A stretch of DNA of 64,000 bases from Schistocerca nitens (taxonomy: Eukaryota; Arthropoda; Insecta; Orthoptera; Acrididae). Below the pieces are notes generated by a model. It had not been told where the DNA came from and did not search any database. It worked only from the letters and a program-made list of their open reading frames with translations. Positions 23,284 to 31,986 of this stretch are shown here, piece after piece. The position numbers and the translations under genes were made by a program. The stretch lies in contig NC_064614.1 of assembly GCF_023898315.1 (NCBI RefSeq), positions 74,784,501 through 74,848,500 of the forward strand. Reading direction: 5' to 3'. Within the stretch, counting starts at the first letter, position 1. Each line of letters starts with the position of its first letter.

Positions 23284-24377
23284 TACACTCCTGGAAATTG
23301 AAATAAGAACACCGTGAATTCATTGTCCCAGGAAGGGGAAACTTTATTGACACACTCCTGGGGTCAGATACATCACATGATCACACTGACAGAACCACAG
23401 GCAAATAGACACAGGCAACAGAGCATGCACAATGTCGGCACTAGTACAGTGTATATCCACCTTTCGCAGCAATGCAGGCTGCTATTCTCCCATGGAGACG
23501 ATCGTAGAGATGCTGGATGTAGTCCTGTGGAACGGCTTGCTCGCTCCCCACACCATGATGCCGGGTGTTGGCCCTGTGTGCCTCGGTCGTATGCAGTCCT
23601 GATTGTGGCGCTCACCTGCACGGCGCTAAACACGCATACGACCATCATTGGCACCAAGGCAGAAGCGACTCTCATCGCTGAAGACGACACGTCTCCATTC
23701 GTCCCTCCATTGACGCCTGTCGCGACACCACTGGAGGCGGGCTGCACGATGTTGGGGCGTGAGCGGAAGACGGCCTAACGGTGTGCGGGACCGTAGCCCA
23801 GCTTCATGGAGACGGTTGCGAATGGTCCTCGCCGATACCCCAGGAGCAACAGTGTCCCTAATTTGCCGGGAAGTGGCGGTGCGGTCCCCTACGGCACTGC
23901 GTAGGATCCTACGGTCTTGGCGTGCATCCGTGCGTCGCTGCGGTCCGGTCCCAGGTCGACGGGCACGTGCACCTTCCGCCGACCACTGGCGACAACATCG
24001 ATGTACTGGGGAGACCTCACGCCCCACGTGTTGAGCAATTCGGCGGTACGTCCACCCGGCCTCCCGCATGCCCACTATACGCCCTCGCTCAAAGTCCGTC
24101 AACTGCACATACGGTTCACGTCCACGCTGTCGCGGCATACTACCAGTGTTGCGATGGAGCTCCGTATGCCACGGCAAACTGGCTGACACTGACGGCAGCG
24201 GTGCACAAATGCTGCGCAGCTAGCGCCATTCGACGGCCAACACCGCGGTTCCTGGTGTGTCCGCTGTGCCGTGCGTGTGATCATTGCTTGTACAGCCCTC
24301 TCGCAGTGTCCGGAGCAAGTATGGTGGGTCTGACACACCGGTGTCAATGTGTTCTTTTTTCCATTTCCAGGAGTGTA
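23284..24377 (-). mobile_element. Tc1-like transposon with a 325-bp internal deletion
   Basis: Terminal repeats are inverted: tacactcctggaaattgaaa at the left and the complement of the right end, tacactcctggaaatggaaa. TA lies at each outer end. It is the same family as 30573-31986 in opposite orientation. Alignment by eye places a deletion at 23540/23541, equal to 31406-31730 of the sibling. With its ends intact it could once have been moved in trans, but it cannot encode a transposase. Confidence 0.9.
23441..24138 (-). pseudogene. Tc1-like transposase, internally deleted
   Basis: The minus-strand ATG at 24138 starts MPRQRGREPYVQLTDFERGR, followed by the helix-turn-helix region (GWTYRRIAQHVGREVSPVHR). 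The paired-type linker (ARTIRNRLHEAGLRSRTPLG) and VVFSDESRFCLGANDGRMRV with the first catalytic Asp follow. The frame is open from the start to about 23626. The 325-bp deletion then removes the second catalytic Asp and the catalytic Glu and shifts the frame. The conserved C-terminal end (IAACIAAKGGYTLY in the sibling) survives at about 23441-23485. The N-terminal half keeps arginine codons where the sibling has TGA stops. Confidence 0.88.
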
Positions 24378-25404
24378 GGTCAAGAAAATGTTTCTGTGAA
24401 TAGTTCTGTTTATTTCTTGAACGCTTTTCTGTTTATTTATGTTTGTACAGTTCTATATATGTTTTTCAGTAGTGAGAATGATGCGTGAATGTGGTCTAAA
24501 GTAAACATGTAGATCTTGTTATATTGACAAACGCTGTGCGAACTAGCGTGAGAAATTTTTGAGACAGTGTGGGTGCAGACGACGGGGAATTTTGTATCAT
24601 ATGTTAAGTAAGTTTATAATAAAAGGAAAGCTAATTCCTGTGCAAAAGAAAATAGTTAATAACGTAAAGTATAAACAAAAGAACAGAATATTAAATATTT
24701 ATTTCGGTAAAAAGTACAGTTCGAAAGTGTGTTATATTTTGATTGGTTAGTCATGAAAAGCGCTCACTTACGCGGGAGAATAATATTTTTCTATTGGCCT
24801 CGAAGAAAACTGACCAATCAGAACGGAGTATTTTTCGCGCGTCTTTTCTCTTGGAGACAGAGAATGCCAGCAGCTGTCTTAGTAGTCGGAATCCAGCCTT
24901 CCAATGCAATGCGGTGTGTAGTATGAGCTCCAGGGAAAGTTATAGTTTGCCCGTTTTAGTTGTGCTAAATGCCTCAAAGTGCTTTAAAGTGATGGCAAAT
25001 TTATTCCGGTATATTTTTAGAAAGAACGGATTTCTTAAGCAATTTTGTGTAAGAGAAAAGACAGTAATTCCAAATGGCATATTGAGCAGATCGGTGACTA
25101 AGAATGGAGTGAATTAGACCCCGGTAAGCTAAATAGTGTGGCGAGCGTTTTCATTTAAGAACCATCCGCGTTTAGTAGCTGTACAGATTTCGGGAAATAC
25201 GTTACCATAAACTTGCTAACGTGAATGAAAAGATTTGTGCATGGCTGTGTTAAGATTAGCACGGACTTGGCAGTGAACTTGTAATTCTCAGCTTCGGAAA
25301 ATACCGATGTTTTGCCAGTATTTCCACCTTTCATTCAAAATTAAGTCCTTTTCCGGATTTTTAGAATAGTTACGTTGTATGCAGTTTGGTGTGAGTCGCA
25401 GTAC
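24378..25404. other. Unassigned segment with CCAAT-type motifs and a 124-codon open frame
   Basis: Three CCAAT/ATTGG motifs cluster within about 80 bp: gattgg near 24733, attggcc near 24795 and ccaatca near 24814. Overlapping plus-strand frames follow (24743-25117). The part from the internal ATG near 24923 to the stop at 25115-25117 encodes about 64 residues, starting MSSRESYSLPVLVVLNASKC. I recognise no domain. It may be a promoter with a short exon, or a retroelement terminal region. Confidence 0.3.
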
Positions 25405-25961
25405 GGGAGGTTTCTACTCGGCTTTCCTACCGGCGATCTCATGCGACAGGTTCACAGGCAGGTGCTGGTAAAAAGGACGAAGAGGAACCGCGCCGCCGCA
25501 ATACTGCAACAGGAAGAGCATCAGTAACGTTCTGCATTGTACCGACTGAGATGTGGAGGTCATGCCGACTCCATTCCCGTAGCCAATAGCCAGCTGCACT
25601 AGGTTTCAGGGTTCAGGGGCCATGGTACGGACAGTACGTTAGAGGAGCTCCCACAAACTCTCGATTGGGTTCAAATTCGGGGTCTTTGATGGCCAGGGGA
25701 GTACAGAAAACCTGTCCTGATGGTCTTCGAATCACACACTTCCACTGTCATCTCTGTTATACGTTGCATTGTTCTGCTGGTAGATACCACTGTGCCAAGG
25801 CAAAAACGAACTGCATGTGGGTGGGAGGCGTGGGGGACCCCAAGGATAGGTGCATACTTCTGTCGATCTTTTGTGTCTTCCTGAACGACGAGATCAAACA
25901 GGGAATGCTACGAAAACATTACCCAGGGCATAATGCTTTCTCGTCCGGTCTGGACCCTTAT

Positions 25962-26945
25962 CTAAATCTACATCTACATACATACTCCACAATCCACCAT
26001 ACGGTTCGTGGTGGAGGGTACCTCGTACCACAACTAGGATCTTCTCTCCCTGTTCCACTCCCAAACAGAACGATGGAAAAATGACTGCCTATATGCCTCT
26101 GTACGAGCCCTAATCTCTCTTATCTTATCTTACCTTTGTGGTCTTTCCGCGAAATATAAGTTGGCGGCAGTAAAACTGTACTACAGTCAGCCTCAAATGC
26201 TGGTTCTCTAAATTTCCTCAGTAGCGATTCGCGAAAAGAACGTCTCCTTTCCTCTAGAGACTCCCACCCGAGTTCCTGAAGCATTTCCGTAACACTCGCG
26301 TGATGATCAAACCTACCAGTAACAAATCTAGCAGCTCGCCTCTGAATTGCTTCTATGTCCTCCCTCAATCCGACCTGACAGGGATCCCAAACGCTCGAGC
26401 AGTACTCAAGAACAGGTCGTATTAGTGTTTTACAAGCGGTCTCCTTTACAGAAGAACCAAATCTTCCCAAAATTCTACCAATGAGCCGAAGACGACTATC
26501 CGCCTTCCGCACAACTGCCATTACATGCTTGTCCCACTTCATATCGCTCTGCAATGTTACGCCCAAATATTTAATCAACGTGACTGTGTCAAGCGCTACA
26601 CTACTAATGGAGTATTCAAACATTACGGGATTCTTTTTCCTATTCATCTGCATTAATTTACATTTATCTATATTTAGAGTTAGCTGCCATTCTTTACACC
26701 AATCACAAATCCTGTCCAAGTCATCTTGTATCCTTCTACAGTCACTCAACGACGACACCTTCCCGTACACCACAGCATCATCAGCAAACAGCCGCACATT
26801 GCTATCCACCCTATCCAAAAGATCATTTATGTAGATAGAAAACAACAGCGGACCCACCACACTTCCCTGGGGCACTCCAGATGATACCCTCACCTCCGAT
26901 GAACACTCACCACCGAGGACAACGATGATTGTTCCGAGGCGACGA
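25962..26945 (-). mobile_element. 5'-truncated Jockey/CR1-group LINE
   Basis: The 3' end is at about 25962 (complement of aaatctacatctacatacat). It is preceded on the minus strand by a conserved 3' untranslated segment around 25990-26040 and an RT C-terminal coding region. The 5' end is truncated near 26945 inside the RT palm. It lies inside a Tc1-like relic. A more decayed relative occurs at 13882-17290. Confidence 0.82.
26120..26945 (-). pseudogene. LINE reverse transcriptase C-terminal part, frame open
   Basis: The minus-strand frame is uninterrupted from the truncation point to the stop at 26120. Visible RT motifs, in order, are SSGVPQGSVVGPLLFSIYIN, LFADDAVVYGK (the catalytic FADD box), CDWCKEWQLTLNIDKCKLMQ and IKYLGVTLQSDMKWDKHV. 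The downstream IRPVLEYCSSVWDP and EAIQRRAARFVTGRF segments are typical of Jockey/CR1-group LINEs. The endonuclease and the first RT blocks are missing, so it is non-functional. The open frame happens to continue about 30 codons into the flanking Tc1 sequence without an ATG, which is probably chance. Confidence 0.85.
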
Positions 26946-27430
26946 GCGCCAGTGATGAAGGAAGAAACGTAATTCATCTGAAAAGGCCAACAGTCGACAT
27001 TCACGGGACGTCCAGTTCTGCTATTGGCGTACAAATTCCAGCCTTCGTCGCCGATGAACAACAGTCAGCACAGGTGCATGAACCAGGCGCCTGTTGCAGA
27101 GCAAAGTTCACTGAATGATCGTTAAGGAGACACTGTTGGTAGCCTCTTGATTCGTTATGGTAGTCAGTTGCTTTGCAGTTTCACGTCTACTCGTCCCTAC
27201 ACATCTCCACAAGTCGTTCATTCCTTTCGTCTATGGCCTGTGGTGCACCAAGTCACCTCGGCGTCAGTTCTGGTCAGCGGCGTTTTTCCGTGCACGATAT
27301 ACGTTAAATACGGTAGCATGCGAATAGTGGGCAGACAAAGCTGGTTGGGGACTTTTTCCATCATCCACTTGAAAGCCAATGATCAGGACCTTTTAAACGT
27401 CAGGTAAATCGCTCTGTTTCCACATTACGA

Positions 27431-28956
27431 CAAGGACTGTGAACCGGGGATTTACTTTCAAAGTCTTTTTTTTTTTAAGAATCTACTTTATATATCAGTG
27501 ATTCATCAAGAACATTAACACATTTAATCACACTATGTGAGAGTGGAAGTAGTTGCCAGGGAGTAACTGATAGAAACAATTTTATTCCTTAAAGCCTTTT
27601 TTTTAAACAGATTTAAAATTATAACCAGAAAGCACCCTCTAAAAATCAAGTTACAATTTATTCAGAGACAGTTTTTTGACAGCATGAGCTTTCGGGCTGA
27701 GAAGCTTGCCGCTCCCTTTTAGCACGTCCGTAGTCACGACCGCTCACAACAACCTCTGAAAGACTACACTGGTGCAAAACTGCAACACACCGGATTACTT
27801 TAAACTAAAAATTTTAACAATTCACACTAACACAAAAACTATGCACGCCGTAGGAGGGATGGAAATGGTACAAAACACTCACATTAAAAATTATTCGCCA
27901 CAGAAAGTGCAACTTGTTTTTAAAAGAACTCTTACGGTGGAAGGGTGGCAACTCTATACACTAAAATGACCATTTAAATAAAAAACCCATGAAATGCAGT
28001 CTTACATAAAATGTACAAACGTGCTCTACACTACACATATACCGCCTCTCAAGATGACAGGCAGGATGAAAACGTATTTCAGGAATTCGGCCTTTACACC
28101 TTAAGCAATAAATTCTTTAACACCGAATCCGACGAACATGCCAGAGGCAGCTATTAACGTACGGCAGACAAAGACAGACAGACAGACACACACTAACTAC
28201 CTAACAAATGCGGATGGGAGACAGACGAGCAAGCTGGGGACAAGAGACTGACCAAGAAAAGGAGAATTTAACAAGTAACTGAAACAACATATCACGAATC
28301 ACTTAACTTCTAATAACTGCGATTTCTGGCGAAGACCTGGCGCAGCACCCCCAAATCGCTCTCCCGAACCGTCCGCTGCCAGCCGCTTCAACGGACGCAT
28401 GAAGGCGCGCCGACCTCCCGTCTCACGGCGTCGCAGCTCGCGCCGGCCAGACCGATGTCGTGGGTTGGCTCCTGTTGCTCTCGTGTCGGCCGCGAAGCCA
28501 CTACCCCTCGTTATACGGCGCGGCCCACTGGACTGACGTGGCGACCTCACATGCGCCGATGCTCAAGACGGACCAGTCATCTTGTGTCCCAGTGCGCGAC
28601 CGACCAACCGATCGATCTAACCGCCAATGACCATTTCCTGAACGAAGTCGAGCAGACTGGCAGCCTAACACATACTAGCACTCCGGACGGGACGACAGAC
28701 AGACAGTGACTGCCCCACACTGAGCCGGGTGACCAACTGACCAGACTCGGCCCCTAGCGAGCTCATAGCGCCCCTTAAATTCACGTGAACAGGCTACCTT
28801 TCCCCTTTCCCGCCAGAGGGGGACACCAAAGCTGCGATTGCCACAGCAGCGCCACAGCCAGAAACGGAGGGTTACTGCTTCACACAACGCGCTGCGGCGC
28901 GCTCTTCAAAACAGCAATTTTTTCCACGGCTCCTCGTGGCCTCTTAACGCGCTTTA
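27431..28956 (-). other. Repeat-like region, AT-rich then strongly GC-rich
   Basis: On the minus strand this runs from a GC-rich block (28900 down to 28300) into AT-rich sequence. The latter has AATAAA-type signals at about 27648-27653 and 27573-27578, and an A run at about 27465-27476. The order GC-rich leader, AT-rich body, polyadenylation-like signals resembles a retroelement terminal region. A (GACA)n-like patch is at about 28165-28190. No coding domain is recognised. Confidence 0.3.
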
Positions 28957-30141
28957 TACACTGAAGAGCCAGCCTACCTAATATCGTATAGGACGCCCGC
29001 GACCACGTAGAAGCGCCGCAACAAGACGTGGCATGGCCTCGACTAATGTCTGAAGTGGAACTGGAGGGGATCGACACCATGCATCCTGCAGGGCTACCCT
29101 TAGATCCGTAACAGTAAGAAGGAGTGGAGATATCTTCTGAAGAGCACGTAGCAAGGCATCCTACATATGCTCAATAATGTTAATGATAGGGGAGTTTAGC
29201 GGCCAGTGGATGTGTTTAAACTCAGAAAAGCGGTCTAGGAGCCCCTATTTAGCAATTCTGGACGTGTGGGATGTCGCATTGTCCTGCTGAAATTTCCCAA
29301 GTCAGTCGGAACGCACACGCCGGTGATCAGACAAGATACTTACGTACGTGTCATCTGTCAGAGACGTATCTAGACCTATCAGCTGTCAGTATCACTCCAA
29401 CTGCACATGTCCCAAACAATTACAGAGCCTCCATCAAATTGAACAGTCCGCTGCTCACATGCAGGGTCCACATGGATTCATGAGGTTGACTCCATACTCG
29501 AACACGTCCATCATCTCGATACAATTTGAAACAAGACTCGTTCAACGAGGCAACAAGTTTCCAGTGATCAACAGTCCAATGACGGTGTTGATGCACCCAG
29601 GCGAGGCGTAGATCTTTGTATCGTGGAGCCATCAAGGGTACTATAATGGGCCTTCGGCTCCGAAAGCCCATATCGTTGATGTTTCTTTGAATGGTTCGGA
29701 CGCTGACAGTTGATGATGACCCAGCATTGAATTCTGCAGAAATTTGCGGAAGGGTTGCACTTCTGTCATGTTGAACGATTCTCTTCAATAGTCGCTGGTC
29801 CCGTTCTTGCAGGATCTTTTTACAACCACAACGATGTTGGAGATTTGATGTTTTAACGGATACCTGACATTTACGGTACACGCTTGAAATGGTAGTACGG
29901 GAAAATCATCACTACATCGCTACCTCGGAGATGCTTGTCCCACCGCTCGTGCGCTGACTATAATGCGACACTCAAACTCTCTTAAATCTTGATAACCTAC
30001 CATTTTAGCAGCAGCAACCGATCTAACACCTGCGCCAAACATTTGTTGTCTTATATGGGCGTTGCCGACAGAGGCGCCTGTTTACGTATCTCTGTATTTG
30101 AACACGCCAGCCTATACCAGTTTCTTTGAAACTTCAGTGTA
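28957..30141 (-). mobile_element. Tc1-like element with short terminal inverted repeats, internally deleted
   Basis: The left end, tacactgaag, and right end, cttcagtgta, are inverted; the element is about 1.19 kb. The minus strand encodes a Tc1-type transposase. The sibling at 38235-40074 shares the left-end sequence (ctgaagag, then cctaatatcgt) and the right end, and shows that the middle of this copy lacks part of the catalytic core. Confidence 0.85.
29010..30003 (-). pseudogene. Tc1-like transposase pseudogene with altered first catalytic residue
   Basis: The minus-strand ATG at 30003 begins MVGYQDLRDFECRIIVSARA after one frame correction. A long frame (29881-29420) covers the HTH linker and the start of the catalytic core: RTIQRNINDMGFRSRRPI, HRHWTVDHWKLVASLNESCF and YRDDGRVRVW. 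The usual SDES motif reads LNES, so the first catalytic Asp is Asn. After PHESMW the core is interrupted, and the second Asp and Glu are not present in a readable frame. The protein is dead for two independent reasons. Confidence 0.8.
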
Positions 30142-30304
30142 TACTCTCAGATACAGGTGCTGCCACCCGCCATCTTTGAGTAGCTATGGCACGTTGATGT
30201 CGAACATAGACTGGACTGTCTCTCTTAATGTAAGGTAACATCACAGAGGCAAACTACCGCACAGCCACCAGCCTATGCGCATCAGAAATTCAACGTCTGT
30301 TATC

Positions 30305-30453
30305 AAATGGTTCAAATGGCTCTGAGCACCATGAGACTTAACTTCTAAGGTCATCAGTCCCCTAGAACTTAGAACTACTTAAACCTAACTAACCTAAGGA
30401 CATCACAGACATCCATGCCCGAGGCAGGATTCGAACCTGCGACCATAGCGGTC
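30305..30453 (-). repeat. tRNA-headed SINE, head truncated
   Basis: The body and B-box complement (ggattcgaacctgcgac) are present, but the head stops at ccatagcggtcc, so the A-box part is missing. A perfect 14-bp target duplication, caacgtctgttatc, is at 30291-30304 and 30454-30467. This is a clear 5'-truncated retrotransposition event. Confidence 0.92.
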
Positions 30454-30572
30454 CAACGTCTGTTATCCACACTAGTTGCTGTTTCAATAAGAGGTGATTA
30501 TAACATACACCCAATAGCAATCCACATCACCGCACCCAGTACTGATCCCGCATGACAATAATAAGTCAAATC

Positions 30573-31986
30573 TACACTCCTGGAAATGGAAAAAAGAACA
30601 CATTGACACCGGTGTGTCAGACCCACCATACTTGCTCCGGACACTGCGAGAGGGCTGATCACACGCACGGCACAGCGGACACACCAGGAACCGCGGTGTT
30701 GGCCGTCGAATGGCGCTAGCTGCGCAGCATTTGTGCACCGCCGCCGTCAGTGTCAGCCAGTTTGCCGTGGCATACGGAGCTCCATCGCAGTCTTTAACAC
30801 TGGTGGCATGCCGTGACAGCGTGGACGTGAACCGTATGTGCAGTTGACGGACTTTGAGCGAGGGCGTATAGTGGGCATGCGGGAGGCCGGGTGGACGTAC
30901 CGCCGAATTGCTGAACACGTGGGGCGTGAGGTCTGCACAGTACATCGATGTTGTCGCCAGTGGTCGGCGGAAGGTGCACGTGCCCGTCGACCTGGGACCG
31001 GACCGCAGTGACGCTCGGATGCACGCCAGGACCGTAGGATCCTACGCAGTGCCGTAGGGGACCGCACCGCCACTTCCCAGCAAATTAGGGACACTGTTGC
31101 TCCTGGGGTATCGGTGAGGACCATTCGCAACCGTCTCCATGAAGCTGGGCTACGGTCCCGCACACCGTTAGGCCGTCTTCCGCTCACGCCCCAACATCGT
31201 GCAGCCCGCCTCCAGTGGTATCGCGACAGGCGTGAATGGAGGGACGAATGGAGACGTGTCGTCTTCAGCGATGAGAGTCGCTTCTGCCTTGGTGCCAATG
31301 ATGGTCGTATGCGTGTTTGGCGCCGTGCAGGTGAGCGCCACAATCAGGACTGCATACGACAGAGGCACACAGGGCCAACACCCGGCATCATGGTGTGGGG
31401 AGCGATCTCCTACACTGGCCGTACACCACTGGTGATCGTCGAGGGGACACTGAATAGTGCAGGGTACATCCAAACCGTCATCGAACCCATCGTTCTACCA
31501 TTCCTAGACCGGCAAGGGAACTTGCTGTTCCAACAGGACAATGCACGTCCGCATGTATCCCGTGCCACCCAACGTGCTCTAGAAGGTGTAAGTCAACTAC
31601 CCTGGCCAGCAAGATCTCCGGATCTGTCCCCCATTGAGCATGTTTGGGACTGGATGAAGCGTCGTCTCACGCGGTCTGCACGTCCAGCACGAACGCTGGT
31701 CCAACTGAGGCGCCAGGTGGAAATGGCATGGCAAGCCGTTCCACAGGACTACATCCAGCATCTCTACGATCGTCTCCATGGGAGAATAGCAGCCTGCATT
31801 GCTGCGAAAGGTGGATATACACTGTACTAGTGCCGACATTGTGCATGCTCTGTTGCCTGTGTCTTTGTGCCTGTGGTTCTGTCAGTGTATCATGTGATGT
31901 ATCTGACCCCAGGAATGTGTCAATAAAGTTTCCCCTTCCTGGGACAATGAATTCACGGTGTTCTTATTTCAATTTCCAGGAGTGTA
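30573..31986 (+). mobile_element. Full-length Tc1-like transposon
   Basis: Terminal inverted repeats are tacactcctggaaatggaaa at the left and the complement of tacactcctggaaattgaaa at the right, with TA at both outer ends. The length of 1414 bp is typical. The transposase frame occupies 30808-31830 and is interrupted by only two stops. The flanks on both sides show no further repeat structure. The internally deleted sibling is at 23284-24377. Confidence 0.93.
30808..31830 (+). pseudogene. Tc1-like transposase, full length with two premature TGA codons
   Basis: The ATG at 30808 was chosen because the deleted sibling starts at the same place. The reading spans 340 codons, normal for Tc1. Codon 3 (30814-30816) and codon 68 (31009-31011) are TGA where the sibling has CGA. 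Downstream the frame is open: TIRNRLHEAGLRSRTPLGRL, VVFSDESRFCLGANDGRMRV (first Asp), TPGIMVWGAISYTGRTPLVI, LLFQQDNARPHVSRATQRAL (second Asp) and WPARSPDLSPIEHVWDWMKR (catalytic Glu). The spacing between the last two acids is 32 residues by count. The catalytic half is intact and could in principle be translated from the internal ATG at 31114, but the DNA-binding half is broken. Confidence 0.9.

Larger units (their letters stand above)
25405..27430 (-). mobile_element. Degraded Tc1-like element split by a LINE
   Basis: The two flanks (25405-25961 and about 26946-27430) carry Tc1-like sequence on the minus strand. The right flank reads like the segment just before and including the first catalytic motif (RRLEFVRQ, then FSDE-like residues near 26980). 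The left flank resembles the downstream half of such a gene, around the cattgttctgctgg region. Frames are badly broken and I saw no terminal repeats, so both boundaries are rough. Confidence 0.5.

Noticed and set aside
23314..23778. 154-codon plus-strand frame, and 23922-24488 (188 codons)
   Set aside because: These are antisense shadows of the Tc1-like transposase on the minus strand.
25962..27061. A 313-residue protein joining Tc1 and LINE sequence as a real gene
   Set aside because: The extension has no ATG, and the junction coincides with the 5' truncation of the LINE, so the fusion is most likely accidental.
30753..31343. 196-codon minus-strand frame inside the Tc1 element
   Set aside because: Antisense of the plus-strand transposase, which carries the recognisable catalytic motifs.
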